A stretch of 64,000 bases of DNA from CAVOAK01 sp963664465 (GTDB lineage Bacteria > Pseudomonadota > Alphaproteobacteria > UBA8366 > CAVOAK01). This document shows, piece by piece, positions 1 through 9,406 of this stretch (positions are counted from its first letter, which is position 1; every line of letters starts with the position of its first letter). The notes beneath the pieces are model-generated. The model was not told where the DNA came from. It saw only the letters and a program-made list of their open reading frames with translations, and ran no database searches. The DNA is taken from the NCBI GenBank assembly GCA_963664465.2, contig CAXXSU010000002.1, forward strand, positions 434,001-498,000, in the 5' to 3' direction. A program made the position numbers and the translations under genes.

Positions 1-2
1 CC

Positions 3-605
3 GAGGAAACGGGTGTAGCGGAACTTGATCCATGGATATTGGATGCGATGCGGGAAGTTCCCCGCCACGCGTTTGTGCCGGATCAGGTCAAGTTATTCGC
101 TTATTTCGATACGCCGCTTCCGCTGGGTTTCGAGCAGAACATTTCTCAACCCTTCATCATTGCATTGATGACACATCTGGCTCGGGTGAAAGTCGGAGAC
201 GTTGTGTTTGAAACCGGTACCGGTGCCGGCTATCACGCTGCAATTCTCTCCAAGCGGGCGGCTCGGGTGAACTCACTTGAAGTCGTTGGCGCACTTGCCA
301 AATCGGCGCAGGAGGCCTTGCGGCGCGCGGGTATCGACAACGCAGAAGTGCGCGTCGGCGACGGCTACTATGGCTGGCCGGAGCGCGGACCGTATGACGC
401 GATCATCGTCAAGGAGGCGGTCAATCACATTCCGCCGCCGCTGGTCAATCAATTGAAGCCTGGGGGACGGCTGGTCATCCCGATTGGTTTGCTGGACGAA
501 TTTCAACATCTCAGCGTTGTCGAGAAAAGCTTGGACGGCAACTTGAGCGTTAGAAAAATTCTCCCGGTGCGCTTTACGCCCCTGCAGGGTGGCAAACGCA
601 TCTGA
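3..605 (+). CDS. pcm: Protein-L-isoaspartate O-methyltransferase (5' truncated by window edge)
   Basis: The frame is open to the left edge, so the true start lies outside the window; 200 residues are visible. The product repairs proteins by methylating L-isoaspartyl residues with S-adenosylmethionine in the cytoplasm. The visible part has the family hallmarks: RHAFVP near the N-terminus, a NISQPFIIALMT segment matching the substrate-site region of the family, and the SAM-binding motif I as FETGTGAGYHAAI. The C-terminus ends in RFTPLQGG, close to the family's usual RFVPL.G ending. A perfect hairpin follows 56 bp after the stop. It converges on the giant adhesin gene. A related small-molecule methyltransferase is possible but less likely given the motifs. 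Confidence 0.9.
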   Translation, partial: EETGVAELDPWILDAMREVPRHAFVPDQVKLFAYFDTPLPLGFEQNISQPFIIALMTHLARVKVGDVVFETGTGAGYHAAILSKRAARVNSLEVVGALAKSAQEALRRAGIDNAEVRVGDGYYGWPERGPYDAIIVKEAVNHIPPPLVNQLKPGGRLVIPIGLLDEFQHLSVVEKSLDGNLSVRKILPVRFTPLQGGKRI

Positions 606-660
606 CATATGCGCTGGCCGAGGCGACAGCTGTGCAGCATCGACGGCGGGTGAAATGACA

Positions 661-684
661 AAGGGCGGCCATGTGGCCGCCCTT
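661..684. terminator. Hairpin between converging pcm and adhesin genes
   Basis: A perfect 10-bp inverted repeat (aagggcggcc / ggccgccctt) with a 4-nt loop lies between two convergent genes. The A-pair at the base gives a short T run on either strand, so it may act as a bidirectional terminator, although the T tract is short. Confidence 0.6.
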
Positions 685-712
685 CCAACTCGAACCTTTA
701 AACCTAGTGTTC

Positions 713-3700
713 TCAGACTAAAGGAGTATCGTCCTGAACGTTTACCTTCGCCAGCACACCGCCGCTATCATCGAAGTAGGTGTAGGTCGTAAAGCCTTCC
801 ACCTCGGCGCCGGAGGCGCCGGCAACCGGCTGTGCACCGTCGGCATCGTCGAAGGAGACCGAATCACCCGAGTCGCCGAGAATTGTCAATACATTGTTGT
901 CGTCGGTCAGGTTCACGACGTCGTCCAGGCTGAGACCCAGATCGATATCGCCATCGCCGTGGGTTAGGTCGATGTTTTCTATGTTACTGATTGCGCTGAC
1001 TGCATCCTCATAGTCGCCTTCGCCGAGTTCGATCGAAACGTCGTTGTCGGCAGCGATTTGAAGCGTATCATCGCCGCTGCCACCGTCCATGCCCGATTGC
1101 ATTGTTTCCGAGAGCGTATAGTCGTCGGTGTCGGCGGCATCTGCCAATATTCCCACTGATTCGTCGTAGCTGTCGATGTGGACGTTTTGACCCATATGGT
1201 GGTTGACCAACTGGTGCGCGTCGACGACAAAGGTATCGTCGCCGGAACCGCCCAACAGCACGTCGTTATCATCCTCGTAGACGAGCGTATCATCACCGGC
1301 ACCGCCGATCAGCACGTCGTTATTGTCACCGCCGTCCAGATAGTCGTTTCCGACGCCGCCGATCAGGAAATCTTCACCATCTCCGCCATCGAGCGTGTCG
1401 TCGCCGGACCCGCCGACAAGAACATCGTCACCGCTGCCGCCGTCGAGCACATCGTCATCCGCGCCACCATCGAGGTAGTCGTCGCTACTGCCGCCATCGA
1501 GCGTGTCCATGCCGGCGCCGCCGTCGAGGAAGTCGCGTCCGCCGTCACCATCGAGATCGTCGTTGCCGGCTCCACCAAGAAGCATATCCTCGTCGCCTTT
1601 GCCGCGCATCGTGTCGTCGCCAGCACCGCCGAGCAATACCTCTTCCTCGCCGGCACCGGTTACGGTATCGCCGCCCGCAGCGGCGAAGCGGACGTCGTCG
1701 CCGCCGAAGTTGACATGATCCGACCAGTCGATCCGCTCAACGCTGTCGAACGCAAGCGTGCTGCCATCGGCAAAGGTGATGGTGCCTGTTGCGCCGGAGC
1801 TTAGGTGCCAGTGATCCCCATCCTCGTCGTCGATGTGTCCAGAGGTCAAAGTAAGCGTCCATTCGCCGTTCGGCACGCCACCATCGGCGGCGGCGAGGTG
1901 AATGATGTCGGTGCCCGAGCCACCGTGGAAGGTATCAACGCCGTCGCCCTCGCGGAACAGATACATATCCTGGCCCGAACCACCGGTTGCGACGTCGTCG
2001 CCAGTGCCGCCATCTAGAACATCGTCGCCCGAGCCGCCGTCTAGAACATCGTCGCCCGCGCCGCCGAACAGCTGGTCGTCTCCATGTTCGCCCTCGAGCA
2101 CGTCGTCCCCGCCACGGCCCATCAGGACGTCTTCGTCGTCGCCACCGCGCAGCGTGTCGGCTCCTTCTGCGCCGATCAGCACGTCCTCACCAGACGTTCC
2201 TTCAAAGTTGAAGCTCGGCTCCGGGACATCGACGGTAACCGTGGCTGTCGTCGACGCGGTGTCGCCGCTGGCGGCTTCGGTTGAAGTCGCGGTAACGGTC
2301 AGGTCGAAATCGTTGACACCGTCGGTATCAACTTTGATCGTCAACCCTTGCAAATCGTCCGTTGCCAGCGTCCATGTGCCATTTCCGTTGTCGGTGCCAG
2401 CGGACAGTGTCGCGCCATCCGGAACGCCGCCCACCGTTATCGACAGGCTCTCCGAGCCGTCGGTATCGACCAAGGCAGCGTCGATGTCGAGCGGGAAGCT
2501 GTCTACCGCCAGGTTGCCGCCATCCTCGGCGCCGGTCGAATAGAGCGACTGGATTTCTTCGGCGCTCAGCGCGTGGGCATAGATTGCAAATTCGTCGAGT
2601 TCGCCCTCGAAGAAGTCGTGCAGGTGCTCGGCGTCCTGGTCAGCACTGTGGTGTTGGTTAGCGCCGAGCGTCCATGGTTCTTGATTGCCACTGCCGCCAG
2701 AGGTCGTACCGAGACCGCCGGTATAGTCGTTGCTGTCTACGAGCTCGCCGTTGACGAAAAGCTGCATTCCGTTTTCGCCGAAGGTGAAGGTGACTTGACT
2801 CCATTCACCGTCTTCGACCGAACCGCCGCGGACATAATAACTTTCATCGTCGCTCTGCAGCCGAATCTCAAGCTCGCCGTCGACAACGCGAGCGGTGAGA
2901 TGTCCGCCGTCGTCGAAATTCCTCGAGTCCTTGGAGAACAGTGCATTGTTGTCGTCCACATCGTCCGCTTTGAACCAAATGCTGACAGTACCGCTGTCCA
3001 GCAGCATGTCGTCGGAATGCGGAATTTCCACAAAATCGTCGTCGCCGTCGAAACTGGCGGCAGAACTGTTGCTGACGATCCCGTCGGCGCCCAAGTCCAC
3101 ACCGTTGGTATAGGTGCCGTCGTGGTCGCCGGCCGAATCCACCGCAGTCGTGCCCGAAGATTCGCCAAGCTGATAGTAGGCGAGGGGATTATGACCCGCC
3201 ACTTCGTCGCTATAGGCGGTCGGCGTTTCCAGGGTCGGCTCGCCGACCGCAACCGATAAGGTCGGGGCCTCGGCAAGTAGGTCGGCCGCCTCGTCAATCG
3301 TGAAGTCCATGCCGCTGACTTCGCTGGCGTTGCCTTCCGCGTTCGTGACTTCGTAGGTGATGTGTCGCGTACCGCCGGCGACTGCGTCCTCGGTACTGGC
3401 AAATTTTACGGTTCCAAGAATGGTTTCGTAAGCTTCCAGCGAATCGGCGCCCTCAAGGACGATGCGGTAATTGCCGGTAACTGGATCGATTCCTTGCTCG
3501 GCGACCGTCACGTTCGTTCCTTCAAGCGCACCGTCCAGCACACGCAGGGCGTCACCGTCTTGGAATCCGCTGTCGATTTCGATAACCGCGCCGATCAGCT
3601 CGCTGCTGTCGACGTCAGCGAGATCAATCTCAGGGGCGATTGCCGCCGGGTCGAGCTCCCTCGCATTCTCGGCGCCGATGTCGACGCTGATCATTAGATC

Positions 3701-6700
3701 GTTGAAATCGCTGTCGCCGCCGCCGAAGAGGTCTTCGAATCCGACCATCAACGTGCCGGTGACCGTATTCAGTCCGGTGACGGCATGCTGCTCGCCATCC
3801 GGGTTGAGTGGGGTCTGATCGCCCATGCCCGCGGTGTGATAAACGTTTCCGCTTACTTCGATGACAGTGCCGTCATCGCGGACGAAAACGAGCTGCGGAT
3901 TGGAACTGTCGACACCGGCCCCGCTGTCCCCGTCACGGAATTCGAGGTGACCGTCGCCGAATTCGCTGTAGTTATTTTGGCTGTTGCCGTCGCCAACAAT
4001 GAAGAAGCCGAAGCTCTCGCCGGCACCGAGGTCAAGGTTGACCGTCGATTCACCGGCTACGAGGTCGCCGCCTGAACCCTGTGCGGATGCATTTTCCCAA
4101 ACAAATTCAACGTCGGTGATGTTGCCGTCTGCGTCGATCTTGTAAAAGCCGAGCGAGTTCTGAAAGCCGGCGCCTTCGCCCTGGAAGGTTACGGATACCG
4201 AATGCTCGTTCGGGAGGCTGACATCAGACATGTCGACGCCGGTCAAATCCTCCGGATCAACGCCTTCGATCTCATTGAGGTGCTCGAACAACTCCTCGGT
4301 CGCCTGTTGCAGCGCGATGTTGGCGTCGGACGCAAGCGCGATCTGATCGGTGATGTCCTCGATCGGCGGCGCATCGCCCTGCGGGCTTACGGTTACTGCA
4401 AGAATCTGCTGAGTCGATGCCGTATCGCCGCCGTCTGCCTCGGTCGTCGTAGCGGTGACCGTCAGCTGGAAGTCGGTGTCATCGTCCGTCGCCGGTGTAA
4501 CTTGCAGATCGGTCAAGTCTTCCGGCGCCAGCGTCCAGTTGCCTGTCTCGGAATCGAACGTGCCGTTGTTGAGGGTCGCGCCCTCCGGCACCCCGGATAT
4601 CTCGATCGACAGGCTCTCTGAGCCGTCGGTATCTGTCAGTAGTGCCGTGATATCGAGATCGATCGGCTGGTCTTCGATGCCACTCGCGCCGTCGAGAATA
4701 AGTGTCGGTGCGTCTGCGTCAGCCGCAACCGATACGTCGATCGTGCCGCTTACCGAAATCTGGTCTCCGCCGTCGCTTTCCGTTGCCGTCGTTGTCACGG
4801 TTAGCGAAAAGTCCGTGTCGTCATCGGAAGCCGGTGTAATTTCAAGACCTTCCAAGTCACCGGCGCTCAACGTCCAGGTGCCATCCTGATTGTCAAATCC
4901 GTTGTTGAGCGATGCACCGGTCGGCACACCCCAAATTGTGACGGAGAGAGATTCTGAGCCATCGGTATCGGTCAACGCCGAGGAAATATCGAGCGTAATG
5001 GCCGAGTCCTCAACGCCCGACGCGGTGCCGGCGGACTGATCGCCAGCCGTTGTGCTGTCGAGATCGAGTGTCGGTGCATCGGCATCAGCCGCCACTGAGA
5101 CGTCGATTGTGCCGGTCGTGGTGCTCGTGGCGCCCGTCGAGGATTCCGTCGCGGTCGCGCTGACGGTGAGCTGGAAATCCGCATCGTCGTCTGCCGCCGG
5201 CGTAATCTGCAAGCCCGTGAGATCACCCGATTCAAGCGTCCAATTGCCGGTCGATGCGTCGAAAGTACCGTTGTTGAGGCTGGCGCCCGCGGGCACACCG
5301 GAAATCTCGATCGAAAGCGTCTCCGAACCGTCGGTGTCGGCAAGTGCAGCCGATATATCCAGATCGATCGCCTGGTCCTCGTCACCTGCCGCGGCACCTG
5401 CCAGTTGGTCGCCGGCCGTGCTGCTGTCGAGATCGAGCGTTGGCGCATCGGCATCGGCGCCGACCGTGACGTCGATAGTTCCAGATACCGTTTCAAAATC
5501 ACCGCCGTCGGTCTCCGTCGAGGTCGCAGAAACTGAAAGCTGGAAGTCTGCATCCGAACCCGGCGCTGGCGTAACCTGCAAATCCGCTAGGTCGGTTGGA
5601 TCAAGCGTCCAGATTCCGGTCTGTTGGTCGAAGCTGCCGTTGTTGAGGCTGGCACCCACCGGCACGCCGGAGATCTCGATCGACAGGCTCTCTGAGCCGT
5701 CGGTATCCGCAAGCAATGCCGTGATATCGAGATCGATCGGCTGGTCTTCGCCGCCAACTGCATTCTGTAAAATCAGCGTCGGTGCATCGGCGTCGGCCGC
5801 AACTGAAATGTCGATCGTCCCGCTCACCGTCTCGAAATCGCCGCCGTCAGCTTCAGTCGATGTTGCGGACACCGAGAGCTGGAAGTCGGCATCGTCGTTG
5901 GCTGTTGGCGTAATTTGCAGACCTGTCAGGTCGGCCGAATCAAGCGTCCAGATGCCAGTCTGCTGGTCGAATACACCGTAGTTAAGCGTGGCGCCCGCAG
6001 GCACACCGGAAATCTCGATCGAAAGGCTCTCCGAGCCGTCCGTATCCGCCAGAAGCGCTGTGATATCGAGGTCGATCGCCTGATCCTCGGTGCCAGCCGC
6101 GGCGCCGGCGGATTGATCGCCTGCCGTAGCGCTGTCGAGGTCGAGTGTCGGCGCGTCGGCGTCCGCAGCGACGGAAACGGCAATAGACCCGGTCGTCGTA
6201 CTGGTATCCCCGGTCAGCGTTTCGGTCGCTGTCGCACTGACCGAAAGACTGAAGTCCGTATCGTCGTTGGCCGCCGGAGTGATCTGCAGGGCCGTCAGGT
6301 CGTTCTGATCAAGCGTCCAAATGCCAGTTGCCGCATCGAATGTGCCGTTGTTCAAACTTGCGCCGATCGGGACGCCGGTAATCTCGATCGAAAGGTTTTC
6401 CGAACCGTCGGTGTCGGTCAGCAGCGCCGAAATGTCGAGGTCAATCGCGGAATCTTCGACGCCGGACGCATCGCTGACGTCCAGATCAGGTGCCGCGGCA
6501 TCGAGGTCGATCGGATCGCCATCCAGCAGGAATTGCACGTCTTCGAAATTACTGACAGTGATGCCAAGTGTTGGGAAGGTCTGGCTGGGTCCGCTGGCGC
6601 CGGTATCGTCGCTGTTCCCCTCAATGAACGAGCGCAGCGCCACCATCTCGGCGACCATTTCGGGATTGCTCAGATCCTCTTCTGAGAGGTTTACAATCAG

Positions 6701-9406
6701 CGCGTCGACGCCCTGGCCGCCGTCATAGACATCGATGCCATCACCACTCTCGCCAACGGTGAAGCTGGCGGTGTCGTCGCCCTGGCCGCCGTCAACGATA
6801 TCCGCACCGGCACCGCCGTCCAAAACATCGTCGCCTTGACCGCCTTCGAGCACATCGTCGCCCGAGCCGCCTTCGAGCACGTCGCTGCCCTGGCCGCCCG
6901 AAAGCGTGTCTGCGCCCGAGCCGCCGTCGAGTATGTCGTCGCCTTGATCTCCCTCAAGTTCGTCGGCGCCGGCGCCACCAAAGATCGTGTCTGCGCCCTC
7001 GCCGCCCGAGATCGTATCACTGCCCGCTGCGCCGCCGCCCGTGATATCCACGTCGATCGTGGTTGTTGTGGTCGCCGTGTCGGTTAAACCAGTATCGGGG
7101 TCGGTGTCCGTCGCTGTCGCATCGACCGTCAATTGAAAGTCCGCGTTGTCCGGTGAAACGGTGATCGTCAGATCCGTAAGTTCAACCTCCGTCAGTGTCC
7201 AGCTGCCGTTGCCGTTGTTTATGCCGGCTGACAGGAATGCGCCCGTCGGTACGCCCGAGACCGTGATCGAAAGCGTCTCCGAACCGTCGGTGTCGTTGAG
7301 CGCAGAAGTAATGTCGAGCGGTGCGACGAGGTTGCCGTCATCATCGATCTCGCCTTCGCCGCCGTCCGGGCTGTCGCCGTAGATCACATCGTCGCCCTGT
7401 AGGCCAGAGATCGTATCGTCGCCGCCGCCACCGATCAGCGTGTCGTCGCCCGAGGTGCCGGTGATGGTCTCGTCGCCCGAGGACGGGTCGCCAATCGTGA
7501 TAACGTCGGGAGCCGAGAGGTCCGGTGCGTCGGCATCGGCCGTGACTACGACGTCGATCGTACCGGTGACCGTCTCGCTGTCGCCGCCGTCTGCTTCGGT
7601 CGAGGTGGCGCTGACCGTGAGCTGAAAATCACTCCCTGAGTCGGCCGGCGGCGTGATCTGCAGACCCGGCAGGTCGGCCGAATCAAGTGTCCAGTTGCCG
7701 GTCGTCGCGTCGAAGGTACCGTTGTTGAGCGTGGCACCTGCCGGAACGCCGGAGATCTCGATCGACAGACTTTCCGAGCCGTCGATGTCGGTCAGCGCGG
7801 CCGTAATATCCAGGTCAATCGCAACGTCCTCGGTGCCGCCCGCGTTTTGGACAACGAGCGTGGGCACGTCGGTGTCGGCTGCCACCGAGACGTCGATCGT
7901 ACCGCTCACCGTCTCGGTGTCGCCGCCGTCGGCCTCAGTTGCGGTGGCGCTGACTGTGAGCTGGAAGTCGGCGTCATCATTGGCTGCAGGCGTGACTTGC
8001 AGACCTGTCAGGTCGGCTGCATTAAGCGTCCAATTGCCAGTTGTGGCGTCGAAAGTACCGTTGTTGAGCGTGGCACCAGCTGGAACACCTGAAATCTCGA
8101 TCGACAAGCTCTCCGAGCCGTCGGTGTCGGTCAACAGGGCGCTGACATCGAGGTCGATGGCGATGTCTTCGGTGCCGCCCGCATCGTGCAGGACCAGCGT
8201 CGGCGCGTCGGCATCGGCCGCCACGCTGACGTTCAACGTACCGATTGTGGTCGCTGAGTCGCCACCATCCGCCTCGGTCGATGTCGCCTTTACGGTGAGC
8301 GTAAAGTCAGAATCGTCGTCGGCTGCGGGCGTGATCTGCAAGTCTGTGAGATCTGCCGGATCAAGTGCCCAGAATCCGGTCGCGGTGTTTAGTGTTCCGT
8401 TATTGAGCGTGGCGCCTGGCGGAACGCCTTCAATGGTGATTGACAGGCTCTCCGAGCCGTCGGTGTCGGTCAGCAATGCAGTGATGTCGAGGTTAATCGC
8501 CTGGTCTTCGGTCCCGCCTGCACTGCTCAGGACCAACGTCGGCGCATCAGCGTCGGCCGCCACAGAAACATCGATCGTGCCTGCAACCGAGGCGGCATCA
8601 CCGCCGTCGATTTCAGTCGAAGTCGCAGTGACAGAAAGTTGGAAATCTGCGTCATCGTCCGCTGCAGGTGTGAGCTGCAGGCCTGAGAGGTCGCTCGAAT
8701 CAAGCGTCCAGATACCGGTTGTTGTATCAAAGGTACCGTTATTCAGGCTGGCGCCCGCTGGCACGCCCGAGATCTCGATTGAAAGTGTCTCCGAGCTGTC
8801 GGTATCGGAAAGCAATGCGGAGACATCGAGGTCGATCGCCGTGTCTTCCGCGCCGGCCACGGCGCCGGCAGATTGATCGTCAACGACAGTACTATCGAGA
8901 TCGAGCGTTGGCGCGTCGGCCTCGGGATCGACCGAGACATCGATCGAGCCTGAAACAACGGCGGTGGCGCCACCATTCGATTCGACGGCTGTCGCGGTCA
9001 CGGTCAATGTGAAATCGACATCTGAATCGGTTGGCGGGGTGACGCTCAAACCTTCGAGTTGATCGGCTGTAAGTGCATAGCTTGTGGCGCCGCTGAAGAC
9101 GTCGCCTGCGGCGTTTGTCAGGGTCGCGCCCTCAGGTACGCCGGCGACGTCAATGCTCAGCGTTTCAGAGCCATCCGTATCCACAAGGGCCGCTGAAAAG
9201 TCGAGCGGGATTGCGGAATCTTCGGTGCCGGAAGCCTGGTCGCTAAATTGAACGTTCAGGCCGTCTACTGAGGTATCTGCCGCCGGCGCCGCCGAGATCG
9301 CCGAGCGATTCGCTACCAAGATCGTCAAAACCAGATTCGCCGCCGCTTTCTCCTCCGCCGTCTCCGCCGGCATCACCGTCGCCGCCGGCTGCGCTTGCGA
9401 TCTCAT
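713..9406 (-). CDS. Giant RTX adhesin, main part (repeat, DUF4114-like, LamG-like and RTX domains)
   Basis: Open frame of 2897 codons; only the part below about 9290 reads like the adhesin, and the upstream codons overlap the preceding frame. The protein is strongly acidic and has almost no cysteine. Thirteen ~100-residue Ig/cadherin-like repeats carry a recurring SGVPxGAxLNNG core followed by WTLxxxDLxxLQITP. Domain order by residue: repeats 45-630, RTX block 640-700, one repeat, RTX block 795-878, repeats about 970-1670, DUF4114-like domain about 1735-1905, LamG/concanavalin-like domain about 2070-2290 (ending LDEFAIYAHALSAEEIQSLY), one repeat, then a long GGxGDDxLxGG calcium-binding array about 2400-2735 and a C-terminal tail. 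This is typical of type I-secreted biofilm or attachment proteins; no secretion genes are in the window. Its N-terminal part is the adjacent 9243-10586 frame, so the two halves probably form one gene of about 3290 codons. Confidence 0.85.
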   Translation of the reverse strand: MRSQAQPAATVMPAETAEEKAAANLVLTILVANRSAISAAPAADTSVDGLNVQFSDQASGTEDSAIPLDFSAALVDTDGSETLSIDVAGVPEGATLTNAAGDVFSGATSYALTADQLEGLSVTPPTDSDVDFTLTVTATAVESNGGATAVVSGSIDVSVDPEADAPTLDLDSTVVDDQSAGAVAGAEDTAIDLDVSALLSDTDSSETLSIEISGVPAGASLNNGTFDTTTGIWTLDSSDLSGLQLTPAADDDADFQLSVTATSTEIDGGDAASVAGTIDVSVAADADAPTLVLSSAGGTEDQAINLDITALLTDTDGSESLSITIEGVPPGATLNNGTLNTATGFWALDPADLTDLQITPAADDDSDFTLTVKATSTEADGGDSATTIGTLNVSVAADADAPTLVLHDAGGTEDIAIDLDVSALLTDTDGSESLSIEISGVPAGATLNNGTFDATTGNWTLNAADLTGLQVTPAANDDADFQLTVSATATEADGGDTETVSGTIDVSVAADTDVPTLVVQNAGGTEDVAIDLDITAALTDIDGSESLSIEISGVPAGATLNNGTFDATTGNWTLDSADLPGLQITPPADSGSDFQLTVSATSTEADGGDSETVTGTIDVVVTADADAPDLSAPDVITIGDPSSGDETITGTSGDDTLIGGGGDDTISGLQGDDVIYGDSPDGGEGEIDDDGNLVAPLDITSALNDTDGSETLSITVSGVPTGAFLSAGINNGNGSWTLTEVELTDLTITVSPDNADFQLTVDATATDTDPDTGLTDTATTTTTIDVDITGGGAAGSDTISGGEGADTIFGGAGADELEGDQGDDILDGGSGADTLSGGQGSDVLEGGSGDDVLEGGQGDDVLDGGAGADIVDGGQGDDTASFTVGESGDGIDVYDGGQGVDALIVNLSEEDLSNPEMVAEMVALRSFIEGNSDDTGASGPSQTFPTLGITVSNFEDVQFLLDGDPIDLDAAAPDLDVSDASGVEDSAIDLDISALLTDTDGSENLSIEITGVPIGASLNNGTFDAATGIWTLDQNDLTALQITPAANDDTDFSLSVSATATETLTGDTSTTTGSIAVSVAADADAPTLDLDSATAGDQSAGAAAGTEDQAIDLDITALLADTDGSESLSIEISGVPAGATLNYGVFDQQTGIWTLDSADLTGLQITPTANDDADFQLSVSATSTEADGGDFETVSGTIDISVAADADAPTLILQNAVGGEDQPIDLDITALLADTDGSESLSIEISGVPVGASLNNGSFDQQTGIWTLDPTDLADLQVTPAPGSDADFQLSVSATSTETDGGDFETVSGTIDVTVGADADAPTLDLDSSTAGDQLAGAAAGDEDQAIDLDISAALADTDGSETLSIEISGVPAGASLNNGTFDASTGNWTLESGDLTGLQITPAADDDADFQLTVSATATESSTGATSTTTGTIDVSVAADADAPTLDLDSTTAGDQSAGTASGVEDSAITLDISSALTDTDGSESLSVTIWGVPTGASLNNGFDNQDGTWTLSAGDLEGLEITPASDDDTDFSLTVTTTATESDGGDQISVSGTIDVSVAADADAPTLILDGASGIEDQPIDLDITALLTDTDGSESLSIEISGVPEGATLNNGTFDSETGNWTLAPEDLTDLQVTPATDDDTDFQLTVTATTTEADGGDTASTQQILAVTVSPQGDAPPIEDITDQIALASDANIALQQATEELFEHLNEIEGVDPEDLTGVDMSDVSLPNEHSVSVTFQGEGAGFQNSLGFYKIDADGNITDVEFVWENASAQGSGGDLVAGESTVNLDLGAGESFGFFIVGDGNSQNNYSEFGDGHLEFRDGDSGAGVDSSNPQLVFVRDDGTVIEVSGNVYHTAGMGDQTPLNPDGEQHAVTGLNTVTGTLMVGFEDLFGGGDSDFNDLMISVDIGAENARELDPAAIAPEIDLADVDSSELIGAVIEIDSGFQDGDALRVLDGALEGTNVTVAEQGIDPVTGNYRIVLEGADSLEAYETILGTVKFASTEDAVAGGTRHITYEVTNAEGNASEVSGMDFTIDEAADLLAEAPTLSVAVGEPTLETPTAYSDEVAGHNPLAYYQLGESSGTTAVDSAGDHDGTYTNGVDLGADGIVSNSSAASFDGDDDFVEIPHSDDMLLDSGTVSIWFKADDVDDNNALFSKDSRNFDDGGHLTARVVDGELEIRLQSDDESYYVRGGSVEDGEWSQVTFTFGENGMQLFVNGELVDSNDYTGGLGTTSGGSGNQEPWTLGANQHHSADQDAEHLHDFFEGELDEFAIYAHALSAEEIQSLYSTGAEDGGNLAVDSFPLDIDAALVDTDGSESLSITVGGVPDGATLSAGTDNGNGTWTLATDDLQGLTIKVDTDGVNDFDLTVTATSTEAASGDTASTTATVTVDVPEPSFNFEGTSGEDVLIGAEGADTLRGGDDEDVLMGRGGDDVLEGEHGDDQLFGGAGDDVLDGGSGDDVLDGGTGDDVATGGSGQDMYLFREGDGVDTFHGGSGTDIIHLAAADGGVPNGEWTLTLTSGHIDDEDGDHWHLSSGATGTITFADGSTLAFDSVERIDWSDHVNFGGDDVRFAAAGGDTVTGAGEEEVLLGGAGDDTMRGKGDEDMLLGGAGNDDLDGDGGRDFLDGGAGMDTLDGGSSDDYLDGGADDDVLDGGSGDDVLVGGSGDDTLDGGDGEDFLIGGVGNDYLDGGDNNDVLIGGAGDDTLVYEDDNDVLLGGSGDDTFVVDAHQLVNHHMGQNVHIDSYDESVGILADAADTDDYTLSETMQSGMDGGSGDDTLQIAADNDVSIELGEGDYEDAVSAISNIENIDLTHGDGDIDLGLSLDDVVNLTDDNNVLTILGDSGDSVSFDDADGAQPVAGASGAEVEGFTTYTYFDDSGGVLAKVNVQDDTPLV

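Noticed and set aside
1178..9012. Many plus-strand ORFs inside the adhesin
   Set aside because: They are frame shadows of a GC-rich repeat gene and have no domain features.
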